64,000 nucleotides of DNA from Gluconacetobacter johannae. GTDB taxonomy: Bacteria; Pseudomonadota; Alphaproteobacteria; Acetobacterales; Acetobacteraceae. The stretch is from the NCBI RefSeq assembly GCF_014174305.1, contig NZ_JABEQH010000004.1, positions 62,001 to 126,000 on the forward strand. The letters run 5' to 3'. The notes beneath the pieces are model-generated. The model had not been told where the DNA came from, made no database searches, and was given only the letters and a program-made list of their open reading frames with translations. Made by a program: the position numbers and the translations under genes. Positions 26,175 through 35,362 of the stretch are shown piece after piece (the stretch's first letter is position 1; each line of letters begins with the position of its first letter).

Positions 26175-26187
26175 CGCCGCTTGTCAG

Positions 26188-26207
26188 GCCCGCCCTGTCC
26201 GGCGGGC
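26188..26207 (+). terminator. Hairpin after the aldehyde dehydrogenase-nitroreductase operon
   Basis: Perfect GCCCGCC / GGCGGGC stem with a 6-nt loop, 13 bp after the nitroreductase stop. It is followed by GGGCTTGAC, with no real T run, so it would be a weak or Rho-assisted terminator. Confidence 0.4.
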
Positions 26208-26336
26208 GGGCTTGACGCGCGGCGCGATCTGGGGACTCTGGCCGATCGGCGCGGCCCGTCCGGTGGGCGCGCGCCATGCCTGTCATGGGCCGGCGCGCAG
26301 AGGATCGCGCCGATGTGGTGGTGAAAGAGCAAGATC

Positions 26337-27431
26337 ATGGATAGCGCCGACAATTTTCGTTTCACGCTTTCTCCGCATCCCGCGCCGGTTCCGGCCGCGC
26401 AGCGGGCCGCGCTGCTGGCCGATCCGGGATTCGGCCGGGTCTTCACCGATCACATGGCGGTCGTCCGATACAAGGAAGGCCAGGGCTGGCATAACCCGAC
26501 CATCGAGGCCCGGGCGCCGATCCCGCTCGATCCCGCCGCCGCCGTGCTGCATTATGCCCAGGAAATCTTCGAGGGGATGAAGGCCTACCGTGCCGCCGAT
26601 GGCGGTGTGGTCATGTTCCGCCCCGACGCCAACGCCCGCCGTTTCCACCAGTCGGCCGAACGCATGGCGATGGCCCCGGTGCCCGACGCCCTGTTCCTGG
26701 AGGCGGTGCGCCAGCTGGTGCGCGTCGATCGCGACTGGATCCCCGAAGGCGAGAACGCCAGCCTGTACCTGCGCCCGTTCATGATCGCGAACGAGGCGTT
26801 CCTGGGCGTGAAGCCGTCGTCGGAATATCTGTTCATCGTCATCGCCTCGCCGGTCGGGTCCTATTTCAGCGGCGGCGCGGTGTCGGTCTGGGTGTCCGAG
26901 GACTATACCCGCGCGGCCCCCGGCGGCACCGGGGCGGCCAAGTGCGGCGGCAACTACGCCGCCAGCCTGCTGGCGCAGCGCGAGGCCAAGGCCCAGGGCT
27001 GCGACCAGGTGGTGTTCCTGGATGCCGTCGAACATCGCTGGGTGGAGGAGATGGGCGGCATGAACATCTTCTTCGTAATGGATGACGGGTCGCTGGTGAC
27101 GCCGCCCCTGAGCGGGACCATCCTGCCGGGCATCACCCGCGATGCGATCCTGACGCTGGCGCGCGATCGCGGGCTTGCGGTGCGCGAGGAACCGTACAGC
27201 ATCGACCAGTGCTATGCCGACGCGGCCAGCGGCCGGCTGAAGGAAGTCTTCGCCTGCGGGACGGCGGCGGTCGTGACGCCGGTCGGCCGGCTGCGCGGCA
27301 AGCGGGGCGAAATCGTCATCGGCAGCGGCAACGGCGCCGATCCGGTGACGGAAAGCCTGCGCGCCGCCCTGATCGGCATCCAGCGCGGCCAGCTTCCCGA
27401 TCCGCACGGCTGGGTGCAGCGGGTCGACTGA
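26337..27431 (+). CDS. ilvE: Branched-chain amino acid aminotransferase
   Basis: 364 residues, class IV PLP transaminase of the longer BCAT type. Features: LHYAQEIFEGMKAYR (71-85), YLRPFMIA (144-151), PLP lysine 202 in GGTGAAKCGGNYA, and EEMGGMNIFFV and SGTILPGITRDAIL further on. It converts 2-oxo acids of leucine, isoleucine and valine to the amino acids using glutamate. It stands alone between an upstream operon and a convergent RidA gene. Confidence 0.94.
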   Translation: MDSADNFRFTLSPHPAPVPAAQRAALLADPGFGRVFTDHMAVVRYKEGQGWHNPTIEARAPIPLDPAAAVLHYAQEIFEGMKAYRAADGGVVMFRPDANARRFHQSAERMAMAPVPDALFLEAVRQLVRVDRDWIPEGENASLYLRPFMIANEAFLGVKPSSEYLFIVIASPVGSYFSGGAVSVWVSEDYTRAAPGGTGAAKCGGNYAASLLAQREAKAQGCDQVVFLDAVEHRWVEEMGGMNIFFVMDDGSLVTPPLSGTILPGITRDAILTLARDRGLAVREEPYSIDQCYADAASGRLKEVFACGTAAVVTPVGRLRGKRGEIVIGSGNGADPVTESLRAALIGIQRGQLPDPHGWVQRVD

Positions 27432-27494
27432 CTGACCCACGGCGCCGACGCCGGACAGTGCGTGTCGCGTCCGCCGGTCGCGGACGGCGAGCGA

Positions 27495-27848
27495 TCAGGG
27501 CAGGGCGGCGATGCCCGTCAGCTCCACGCGCCAGTGGGGGTCGGCCAGGCTGGCCTCGACGGTCGCGCGGGCCGGTTTGTTGGCGCGGTCCAGCCAGGCG
27601 TCCCATGCCCGGTTCATGCCGGCCATGTCGCCCATGTCCGCAAGGAAGATCTGGACCGAGATCAGGCGGCTCTTGTCCGTTCCGGCCTCGGCCAGCAGCG
27701 TATCGACCTGGCGCAGGATGTCGGCCATCTGGCCTTCGGCATCCAGGGTGGCGTCGTCGGCCACCTGGCCGGCCAGATAGACCAGCCCGTTATGGATGAC
27801 CGCGCCGGTCAGGCGGGCCTCGGGTTGCAGGCGGGTAATGGGCGACAT
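27495..27848 (-). CDS. RidA family reactive imine deaminase
   Basis: 117 residues, one YjgF/RidA domain, cytoplasmic. HNGLVYLAGQVADDAT and ILRQVDTLLAEAGTDKSRLI match the family. The usual catalytic arginine region reads ARATVEASLADPHWRVELTG, in which Arg is present and the final Glu is kept. RidA hydrolyses 2-imino acids formed by PLP enzymes, so lying next to ilvE (convergent) is sensible. It is also 83 bp downstream of the di-heme peroxidase gene on the same strand. Confidence 0.88.
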   Translation of the reverse strand: MSPITRLQPEARLTGAVIHNGLVYLAGQVADDATLDAEGQMADILRQVDTLLAEAGTDKSRLISVQIFLADMGDMAGMNRAWDAWLDRANKPARATVEASLADPHWRVELTGIAALP

Positions 27849-27931
27849 CGGGTGGTCTTCCTCTGATGGATGGGGAGGATGGGAACGATAGACCGATCCC
27901 CTGCCAGGAAAACAGAGGTTGGATGGCGCCG

Positions 27932-29302
27932 TCAGCGCGTCGGGCGGTCGGTCAGCGTGCCGAGGAAGGCGACGATGTCCTGCTGCTCCCGATCCGTCAG
28001 GGCCGGCGCATCGCCCGGATGGCGGTCGAACGGGGCGTCGGTGGTATCGACGTTCGACTGGTAGGGCGGCGGAAGATCGTCATATTTCAGCACATGCCCC
28101 TTCGCATCGACGGGATATACCCGTTGCGGCGCGACGTCGCGAAAGCTGTAGAAAGCCAGGACCTGATTGAGCGTGCCAAAGACCCCGTTATGGAAGAAGG
28201 CATGCCGGGTGGCGGCATTGCGAAGGGTCGGGGTCGTGAACATGCCACACCACATGGCCTGCCCCGTCATGTCGGCGCGCTGCGGCCCGCACAGGCCCAG
28301 ATCGTGGAACGCCGCGTCGCGATTGACGGCCAGCGCCCGGTTCCTGGGGGCGCCCAGGGCTTCGAACTGGTGGTCGGTCAGCAACGGCGGCGCGCCGTCC
28401 GGGCCGGGCCGGTCGGGATGGCAGGCCGCGCAATTGCCCTTGGCGGGATCGTTGAACAGCAGATATCCCCGGCGTTCGGCCGGCGTCAGGCGCGTCCGGC
28501 CTTCCAGCCAGGCGTCGAACTGGCTGGAATAGGGATGGAAGGCCGGATCCTCGATCTGGTAGCGCGACACGGCGAACAGCGCCTCGGCCAGCAGCAGGTC
28601 CGGCGTGTGTGACGCGGCGGGGCCGGCCAGTTGCAGCAAAACCCTGGTGTAGGGGGCATGGGCCAGCCGCGACAGGACGATGGCGCGGCTGGAGGCCATT
28701 TCCTGCGGGTCGAACAGCGGGCCGGACGCCTGCTGTTGCAGGGTGTCGGCCCGCCCGTCCCAGAACAGCCCCCCTTGAGGGACCATGTTCGTTGCCGATG
28801 CCGCGCCGTTCTGCGCGCTCTTGGCCGCGTGCGGCGGCGGCGGCCCGGCGACCGCGGCTGGGGGCGGGCCTTCGCTCTCGGCGTCGTCGGGGCCGATGCT
28901 GAATCCGGGGCGGCGTTCCAGATAGGTCAGCGTCGGCACGGCGCGCAGACCCTGCCGGGTCAGATCGAGGCCCCCGCGCGCCACCATGTCCCGGCCGGGG
29001 GGGCCGTAATGGGCGGCCCGGTCGTGGCATGACGCGCAGGATAGCCGCCCCGATCCCGACAGGGCCGGGTCATGGAAGATCGCCCGGCCCACCAGCGCCA
29101 TGGCCGAGAGCGGCGCTGCCGGCGGACGTTGCAGCCGGATCGGGCAGGGATTGCCGCCGTCGTTGGCGGGCAGGCAGGAGGCGGCCCTTACGTCGCCGGA
29201 CTGGGCATGGCCGGTTGCCGGCCCGAACATCAGGCCGGCAAGCCAGCAGACCGGCAGCCATCGAAATGGCTGCCGGCGGGCCTTGGCGCGGGGCCTGGTC
29301 AT
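27932..29302 (-). CDS. Periplasmic di-heme cytochrome c peroxidase (CCP/MauG family)
   Basis: 456 residues. Signal peptide ends at about residue 33 (GPATGHA-Q). Two c-type heme motifs: CASCH at 89-93 and CAACH at 291-295. HDPALSGSGRLSCASCH and TPTLRNAATRHAFFHNGVF are signatures of bacterial CCP and MauG proteins. It reduces hydrogen peroxide, or in MauG-like members oxidises a protein or small substrate, in the periplasm. It starts only 4 bp after the phospholipase C-like gene, so the two are one operon. The length exceeds the roughly 330-residue CCP norm. Confidence 0.88.
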   Translation of the reverse strand: MTRPRAKARRQPFRWLPVCWLAGLMFGPATGHAQSGDVRAASCLPANDGGNPCPIRLQRPPAAPLSAMALVGRAIFHDPALSGSGRLSCASCHDRAAHYGPPGRDMVARGGLDLTRQGLRAVPTLTYLERRPGFSIGPDDAESEGPPPAAVAGPPPPHAAKSAQNGAASATNMVPQGGLFWDGRADTLQQQASGPLFDPQEMASSRAIVLSRLAHAPYTRVLLQLAGPAASHTPDLLLAEALFAVSRYQIEDPAFHPYSSQFDAWLEGRTRLTPAERRGYLLFNDPAKGNCAACHPDRPGPDGAPPLLTDHQFEALGAPRNRALAVNRDAAFHDLGLCGPQRADMTGQAMWCGMFTTPTLRNAATRHAFFHNGVFGTLNQVLAFYSFRDVAPQRVYPVDAKGHVLKYDDLPPPYQSNVDTTDAPFDRHPGDAPALTDREQQDIVAFLGTLTDRPTR

Positions 29303-29306
29303 GCCG

Positions 29307-30953
29307 TTATCGGGAAGGCCGCGGAGGTACGGCCCGCAGAGGCGCGCCACTGCGGGGATCGAGATAAAGGGGGGCGAGGCGCGGCGGCTGGGTGAAGTCG
29401 AACAGGCTGGACAGGTCGGCGGCATCGGCGTCGAACGACCCGCCGCCCAGTCGGGCGCCACCCAGCCAGTTGTCCTCGATGAAACGGGTGACCGAACTCT
29501 GGGTAATCAGGGTATGGTTGACATGATTGGTCCGCGCCCAGGGCGAAATGACAACCAGCGGAAGGCGCGTGCCGGGGCCGCAGCGTCCGTTGACGGGCTT
29601 GCCATCGACGCCGGCCGGCCGGGCGCCGGCGCCGCACCGGCCCGGTCCGTTCAACTGGTCGGCCTCGGCGTCGAACGAGGCGCGGGTGGTGGGGGTGAAG
29701 GCATGATCGTACCAGCCGTCCGAATCGTCCCACGCGATGATGATGGCGGTGTCCTTCCATTCCGGCCGGTGCTGCACGGCGTTGACGATGCCGACGATGC
29801 CCTGCTGTTCGTCCAGCGGGTCGGAATAGCCCGCATGGCCGTCCTGATAGGCCGGCAGTTTCAGGAACGACACCGCGGGCAGGTTTCCGGCGCGCAGGGC
29901 GGCGAAGAAATCATGCAGATCGTATTCGTGGTTCGCCGGGTCGCGCGTGGTCCCGTCGGGGCCGAACGTATGGCCGACGGCGGCAACGGAACCCGGCCGG
30001 GCATGGGTGGGGTTGGCGGTGCTGGGATAGTACTGGAACCAGTTGTGATGCGGGATGTAGTCGACGATGGTTTCGCCGACGACGGGCGAGGGCGTGGCGC
30101 GCCGGCATCCGGTGGACCCGTCAGGGTTACGCAGGCCCAGGTCGAAGCCGCCCATGAACCCGCCCCACGAGATATCGGCGGCATTCAGCAGGTCGCCGAT
30201 ATTGCGCCCGCGCATCAGCACCTGGTCGCCGGGAACCGAACATACGTCGTGGGCGGGGTCGATGTCGTTAATCATCGTCCAGCCGCCCTGTCCATCGGCG
30301 ATATAGGGCGAGGAGACCTGCCGGGTCGCGGGTTTCTGCGTCGTCGCGACGATTTGCATGCCATTGGTCTGGCCCGATACGACCTCCAGCGCGCCGGGGG
30401 TCGAGGGGCCGTAGGTATCGGTATAGGCCGCGTCGCTCATGGCGAATCTCTGAGCATAGCGCCACAATGCGCCGACGGTGTTGCCGTCGTAATAGCCCAT
30501 GACCTGCCCACGGGTGGCGAATGCGCCGACACCGCCCGGCGTGCCGCGCCCGGTATGAAGGGGGAACAGGTCGGCCTTGCCGCCGTTATAGGCCAGTTGT
30601 TCGGCCGTATAGGCGTGGTTCTGGTCGGCGGTGGCGGCCTGTGTCCGGTCCAGCCGGAAGGGCAGGGCGGCGTCGCGCCCGTCGAGCGGGCCGGCATTGG
30701 GGTTGGACGTCAGCAGGCCGGCGGTCGCCAGCGTATTGGCCACCGGGGTATCGGCCCGCGCGACGAAGGCCGGTTCGCCCGGCGGGTTGGCCGCCTGCGG
30801 ATAGGTGGCGAAATAATGGTCGAACGAGACGTTTTCGTCATACAGGACGATCAGGTGCCGGATCGGCGTGGCGGGGGCGTGCGCGCGGGCCACCGCCGGG
30901 CCTGCGAGGTCCCCGAACAGGGCCAGATAGTACAACCATCTGGAAAACCGCAT
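29307..30953 (-). CDS. Secreted phosphoesterase, phospholipase C / acid phosphatase family
   Basis: 548 residues with a signal peptide (about 1-24, ARA-H). The alkaline-phosphatase-like catalytic core shows IVLYDENVSFDHYFATYPQA, in which the Glu-Asn metal site and the FDHYF motif are typical of PlcC/AcpA proteins, PAVSFLKLPAYQDGHAGYSD, and IIIAWDDSDGWYDH, which supplies the second set of metal ligands. LPLVVISPWARTNHV closes the domain. Periplasmic or outer-surface hydrolase of phosphodiesters or phosphomonoesters. First gene of an operon with the peroxidase. Confidence 0.85.
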   Translation of the reverse strand: MRFSRWLYYLALFGDLAGPAVARAHAPATPIRHLIVLYDENVSFDHYFATYPQAANPPGEPAFVARADTPVANTLATAGLLTSNPNAGPLDGRDAALPFRLDRTQAATADQNHAYTAEQLAYNGGKADLFPLHTGRGTPGGVGAFATRGQVMGYYDGNTVGALWRYAQRFAMSDAAYTDTYGPSTPGALEVVSGQTNGMQIVATTQKPATRQVSSPYIADGQGGWTMINDIDPAHDVCSVPGDQVLMRGRNIGDLLNAADISWGGFMGGFDLGLRNPDGSTGCRRATPSPVVGETIVDYIPHHNWFQYYPSTANPTHARPGSVAAVGHTFGPDGTTRDPANHEYDLHDFFAALRAGNLPAVSFLKLPAYQDGHAGYSDPLDEQQGIVGIVNAVQHRPEWKDTAIIIAWDDSDGWYDHAFTPTTRASFDAEADQLNGPGRCGAGARPAGVDGKPVNGRCGPGTRLPLVVISPWARTNHVNHTLITQSSVTRFIEDNWLGGARLGGGSFDADAADLSSLFDFTQPPRLAPLYLDPRSGAPLRAVPPRPSR

Positions 30954-31327
30954 ACTTCTTCCTCATTGGTAGGTTGTTCCGACTGTCGGAGAGACATGTC
31001 GGTCGGAACCATAGAGAAAGGACGCCCAATGGGAAAACATTTTTGGGCGGGATGTTGGTGGTGTCCAAATGTCGCGTTTGAGATCGTCATGGAGGCGTCG
31101 TGCAAGTGAACCATTCATGAATTTCACATTGTATCCGGGATAATTCGGCATGCTTCTTTACCGGAGAGCTTTGGGTTCTGCCTTCGACCGACTGGTGCTT
31201 CCCACACCATGTGCTATAATTTACCACCGGATTTCAAAATGTGTACAAATGCAATTAAAAATGGGAGAATCTTGTAAAGTAAAATGATGAGTAAAAATAA
31301 CGTTCAAGGCAATAAGGTGAATTTTTG
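30954..31327. other. Intergenic region, no gene supported
   Basis: 374 bp between divergent genes. It carries an inverted repeat GTTCCGAC (30976-30983) / GTCGGAAC (31002-31009) about 25-55 bp before the phosphoesterase start, which could be an operator. Composition falls steeply in GC towards the right. Short frames here have no ribosome site and no recognisable product. Confidence 0.4.
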
Positions 31328-33364
31328 ATGAAAAATAAGATATTTAATTTATATGGGTTGGCGATATTAATTTCCCTTCCGATAATTATAATGCAGGTAT
31401 TTTATTTTGTTAAAATAGAAGACCCCATTTATATGTGGGATTCCAAAGCATATTGGCTGACTTGGGAAAATTTCTCCAGACTGGCGGTAAATGCCCCGTG
31501 GAGATGGTTCAAAGCTAATCTGGCAAGTATAAATGGGAATGATTATAATTCCACACCGATTGCTTTGTTATTTCCTTTTTATTTTCTCCCGGCTGCTTCA
31601 AGATTTTTGTATGTTTTTGCTGTTTCGATATGCTACTTTTTGCCGACTGTTATTTTGACATTGTGGATATTCAACAGGCTGGAAAGGGATAAAACTTTCT
31701 GGTGGAAGATGTTTATTATTATTGCGATTGTCACCTACTCGCCGTTCTGGAAGCCTACCTTGCGGGGATATCCCGATATTGTTGGCCTGTTGGGTGTGGA
31801 ATCTGCGATTATTTACAGCATTAAAAATAACATGACCAGTCGCCTGAATTTGAAAGTTGTTCTGGTGCTCGGGTTACTTATGTGGACACCGTTTTTATTC
31901 AGAAGGTGGTATGCCTATACGGTTGTTTCTTTGTATATGACGCTACCGTTCCTTAACTATATGCTATTTGTGGTGAATGGCAGAGAGAAGATCTTACAAT
32001 TTAAAAACGTGTTGTTGAATTTTTTATGTTCTGGAGTGGTTTCGATCATCTTTGCGGTTATATTTCAATTGAGCCTTTTAAGAAGAATTATTCACACAGA
32101 TTATTCCTATATATATTCTGCATATCAAAGTGATTTTTTGACTTCTACGAACAATGTTATTCATAATGGCGGTTTATATATCGTTCCTTTTCTCTTGATA
32201 GGCGCTGTCTGGTGCGTATCAAAAAATAGAAGTACCGAAAAAGATTTTTGCCTTTTCTGCGTCGCAAATCTTTTAATTAGTTTTTTCATATTCACGCGGA
32301 CTCAAAGTCCCGGAATACAGCATTGCTTGCCTTTTTCGCTATGGATATTTTTCATATCTATTTTTGGATTCCGAAGGGTTTTGGAATTCATCCGGAATGA
32401 TTTCCTCAAAAGATCATTAATCTTGGCTTCCAGCATTGCGTGTTTTCTTGTATTTTTTTCGACATTTAATGAAATAAAAGGAAGGCCATTATTAGACAAT
32501 AATTACCTTCCGGCTAAAAACTATCCGTTTCATATAGATAATTTCGGGAACTATCAGGATTTGGCGACTGCTTTAGAAAAGTTGACGTCTCACGGTGACA
32601 AGTTATTGGTTCTCAGCTCAAGTGGGTTACTGAGTGACGATCTTGTTTCGACCTTGACGCAGGGCCGTATTGACGATCATTTGGATTCTGCGTCACAGGT
32701 CGATCTTCGTGATCGACTTCGCCTGTGGGGATTTCAGGCACGATATGTTGTCGTGGCGGACCCAATTCAAATTCATCTGCCGCCCGAAGGACAGAGGGTG
32801 ATTGTCATCCCGGCAAAGGAAATTCTGTCCGGCACAGGAATCGGTGCTGCCTACAAGCGAATGCCTATGGAATTTCACCTTTCCAATGGTGTGATTGCAC
32901 ACGTCTTCGAAAAAAATAGACCATTCACCTTTGATGAAGCGACTAATTTTATCTCCAAATTCACGGATCTATACCCAGATTGGAAAGACGCATATTTAAA
33001 TCCATTAGCGGAATCCTATTTAACGGCGAGCATCACAACTGGGGACATATGGGGTAATTTCGAGATCGATTCCGACGGGAAGAAAATATATGCCCATCCT
33101 GGGGAGCATACACCGACCGTTGCAGAATGGTATTTTGGGGATATTCGATCCCTGACGTTTCGTATGGCAAACAGAAGCTGCCCTGCGGCGGATGGTGTAG
33201 TCGTCCAGTTGGAGAATGCAGATGGCGCGCGTGTGCGGATTGATCTTCCAAACGATGCCTCACGCAAGATCATTACGTCGGATTTTTCCCGGAAGATGGG
33301 AAAAATTATCATTGATAAAAATCAGAACTCGTTCTGCGACAAGGTGGAGATTACCGAGGAATAA
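31328..33364 (+). CDS. Polytopic membrane protein, GT-C-type glycosyltransferase candidate, AT-rich gene
   Basis: 678 residues from the ATG at 31328. About ten membrane segments fill residues 8-390, followed by a 280-residue soluble extracytoplasmic domain. The first loop holds [16 protein letters not shown], placing an aspartate where GT-C enzymes (ArnT/PMT-like) keep their catalytic Asp. This fits transfer of a sugar from a polyprenyl-phosphate donor to a surface glycan, but no specific family is certain. The gene is strikingly AT-rich, with many AAA, ATT and TTT codons, unlike nearly all genes to its left, a sign of lateral transfer. Decayed IS pieces begin at its stop codon. Confidence 0.7.
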   Translation: MKNKIFNLYGLAILISLPIIIMQVFYFVKIEDPIYMWDSKAYWLTWENFSRLAVNAPWRWFKANLASINGNDYNSTPIALLFPFYFLPAASRFLYVFAVSICYFLPTVILTLWIFNRLERDKTFWWKMFIIIAIVTYSPFWKPTLRGYPDIVGLLGVESAIIYSIKNNMTSRLNLKVVLVLGLLMWTPFLFRRWYAYTVVSLYMTLPFLNYMLFVVNGREKILQFKNVLLNFLCSGVVSIIFAVIFQLSLLRRIIHTDYSYIYSAYQSDFLTSTNNVIHNGGLYIVPFLLIGAVWCVSKNRSTEKDFCLFCVANLLISFFIFTRTQSPGIQHCLPFSLWIFFISIFGFRRVLEFIRNDFLKRSLILASSIACFLVFFSTFNEIKGRPLLDNNYLPAKNYPFHIDNFGNYQDLATALEKLTSHGDKLLVLSSSGLLSDDLVSTLTQGRIDDHLDSASQVDLRDRLRLWGFQARYVVVADPIQIHLPPEGQRVIVIPAKEILSGTGIGAAYKRMPMEFHLSNGVIAHVFEKNRPFTFDEATNFISKFTDLYPDWKDAYLNPLAESYLTASITTGDIWGNFEIDSDGKKIYAHPGEHTPTVAEWYFGDIRSLTFRMANRSCPAADGVVVQLENADGARVRIDLPNDASRKIITSDFSRKMGKIIIDKNQNSFCDKVEITEE

Positions 33365-33500
33365 TAAGACCTATATGGGATAACGGGATGTCGGTCCTGC
33401 GTTCGTAACGGACGGCGAGACGGCGGAAGTGTGAGATCCAGGCAACGGTTCGTTCAACGACCCAGCGGTTTCTTCCGAGGGTGAGGGCCGCTTTCGATGC
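33351..33500 (-). mobile_element. IS5-family transposase C-terminal remnant
   Basis: On the minus strand the frame reads [20 protein letters not shown] then [11 protein letters not shown], the well-conserved end of IS5-family DDE transposases (the RWVVERT-W-x-FRRL-x-RYERR block containing the catalytic Glu). It ends at a stop overlapping the 3' end of the GT-C-like gene. Sequence upstream of this block is out of frame, so only about 45 codons of transposase survive. No terminal inverted repeats were recognised. Confidence 0.7.
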
Positions 33501-33542
33501 CCTTCCCGAAAACTGGCAGCGCATCGAGAAGTGGTTCCCCGG

Positions 33543-33760
33543 CACATCCGTCGCCTGATGCGGGCGATGCGGGTATAGCGACCCTGGGACTGCGGACAAC
33601 GCAGTCCACGCCCCAGGCAGAAGATCTATACCCTACCGGCTGCGGGGTCTCGTCATCGATTGGCATAGCCGCGCCGTGCTGGCCTGGCGCGTGTCAAACA
33701 CGATGGGTGTCGGGTTTTGTGGACATGATGGCAACGCTGGCGCGACGCCTGTATCTCCAC
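33543..33760 (+). pseudogene. IS3-family transposase (OrfB) remnant, frameshifted and deleted
   Basis: Three adjacent pieces of an IS3-type integrase lie in three different frames: IRRLMRAM (from 33546), [20 protein letters not shown] (from 33572) and YRLRGLVIDWHSRAVLAWRV-SNTM-GVGFC (33634-33720). In intact IS3 OrfB proteins about 25 residues, including the catalytic DITY segment, separate the RGLVID and IDWHSRAVLAWR parts. Here these are fused, so an internal deletion has joined the two similar VID/IDW sites. Non-functional. Comparison is to remembered IS3 consensus. Confidence 0.65.
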
Positions 33761-33874
33761 GGTACATCGGCAACAGGCATTCTGCTGGTTGCCTGACAGA
33801 GAGAAAACGAGAGCCGGACGATCCAATTTAAATCGCCGTGGCCCTCGTCCCCATCCCGTGGGGGACATCAGATA

Positions 33875-34915
33875 TTATCGGATCCTGCCTAAATTCAGGC
33901 GAGCCTTGAGAAAACGATAGGAGGGCTGTTCAAACAGCTCGCAAGTGACAGTGGATAGAAAGATCGCCGCCGTCATTTCGATGACGAGAGATAGAAAATG
34001 TCCGTGCGGAGAAGATATGCCCGACACTATAACGCTGGAGTGAATGAGGTAGAGGGAAAAGCTGATGTACCCCATCCATTGAAGCGGGGCGCTAGAGAGT
34101 AACCTTGAGAGTAGATTTGGATATAGATCGGAATCTTCGATCAGCATCAGTGGGATGAACGCAACGATATAAAGAAAATCCAATCTGTTATGATCCTGGC
34201 TATATATTCCAACGAGAACAAATATAAATGCCGAGTATATCATATAATTGGCATGGGAAGGCTTCATCACGGAATAGAGACTGAAGCCACGATTCCTAAC
34301 ATCATACATGAACGCTCCCAAGGATATACCGGAAATGCCACTAAGAAGGCCGAAATAATGGTCAATGTTTCCGACGCCACCAGCGTTGAAAATGAGAAAA
34401 TACATATAAGAAGTAAAAAACAATATAAATTTTCCAACCGTATTAAATCTAATCAATACGGGAATAAGCATAATAGAAAGCCAGAATTCGATGCTTATGC
34501 TCCATGATGGATCGTTAAATAGCGGAAAATTCGACGGCAAAATGCCGTGCATAAATCCCACGTTCAGTAGGAATATCTTCAAATCAAATATGTTAAAATC
34601 CGGTACGTAGCGTCCATGCCCTTTATTATAAGCATATATTAAAAACATCCCTAACGTCGTAATAAAATGCAGAGGCCAGAGGCGGAATAGCCGTAGGCAT
34701 ATATATTTTATCCATGGAATTTCGGAACGGTAGGTTAATGACAGAACAAATCCGGACAGTATGAAGAAGTAATTCACCGCCAGATATGCGCCGTTGAATG
34801 GCCGGAACCCCCATCCGTACAAAGAACCAATGATATGATTTATAGCTACGGTAGCGGCGAGTAGTCCCCGTATTCCGTCGAGAAATGCAACCCGGCCTGT
34901 TTTTGATATTATCAC
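33875..34915 (-). CDS. Membrane-bound acyltransferase family 3
   Basis: 346 residues, nine to ten membrane segments. FLDGIRGLLAATVAINHIIG (11-30) carries the conserved Arg and the catalytic-type His; NYFFILSGFVLSLTYRS, RLFRLWPLHF and DPSWSISIEFWLS follow the order of the OatA/NodX/WecH family, which moves acetyl or succinyl groups across the membrane onto surface glycans. AT-rich like the GT-C-like gene on its other side, so both probably arrived together. Likely decorates a surface polysaccharide. Confidence 0.88.
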   Translation of the reverse strand: MIISKTGRVAFLDGIRGLLAATVAINHIIGSLYGWGFRPFNGAYLAVNYFFILSGFVLSLTYRSEIPWIKYICLRLFRLWPLHFITTLGMFLIYAYNKGHGRYVPDFNIFDLKIFLLNVGFMHGILPSNFPLFNDPSWSISIEFWLSIMLIPVLIRFNTVGKFILFFTSYMYFLIFNAGGVGNIDHYFGLLSGISGISLGAFMYDVRNRGFSLYSVMKPSHANYMIYSAFIFVLVGIYSQDHNRLDFLYIVAFIPLMLIEDSDLYPNLLSRLLSSAPLQWMGYISFSLYLIHSSVIVSGISSPHGHFLSLVIEMTAAIFLSTVTCELFEQPSYRFLKARLNLGRIR

Positions 34916-35362
34916 GTTCCAAACATCCTACACCTCTTGCACACCATGGCAAAAGGTCATATTGGGCCTCTGGTAAATATGCAACAATCACATAGTTTCT
35001 TTACCAGAGGGCGGCGGGGTCGTGGTGTCGGCACCCGGACTCCATTCGCACGGTCTTCTGTCCATCGCCGTTACGGCAGTTCGGGCGTCCAGTGTCGGTC
35101 TCACCACCCCGATGATGTCCGCCAGCGCTGCCTTCATGTCGCCCGAAAGGGCGTGGGCAGCCACCATATTGCGGCCCCCGGGGCTTCGCTCGCGGTGTCG
35201 AATCAATAGTCAACGCATTAGTCGCCTGGACACTCATGTTTGACGTTGGTCCGCGCTATCGCGTGTTGCCTTGAGGTTTGATAAGGATTGTGAGAGTCCG
35301 CCGCCAGACGGTCGTGGTGCGGTGGGGAGGCATGTGCTAAATCGTAAGATGATAAGCGACTG
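34916..35362. other. Intergenic region, no gene supported
   Basis: 447 bp between the acyltransferase (minus) and the DUF4422-GT8 gene (plus). GC content rises again here. Several short overlapping frames on both strands (for example 34988-35206 minus) lack ribosome sites and recognisable motifs. The segment may be decayed coding or mobile DNA like that at 33.4-33.8 kb, but I could not identify a parent. Confidence 0.4.

Noticed and set aside
30963-31151. A 62-codon minus-strand frame upstream of the phosphoesterase gene
   Set aside because: No ribosome site, no family, and it lies in the probable promoter region of the phosphoesterase gene.
34937-35243. Short frames on both strands between the acyltransferase and the GT8 gene
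   Set aside because: No ribosome sites and no recognisable domain; could be decayed mobile DNA but no parent was identified.
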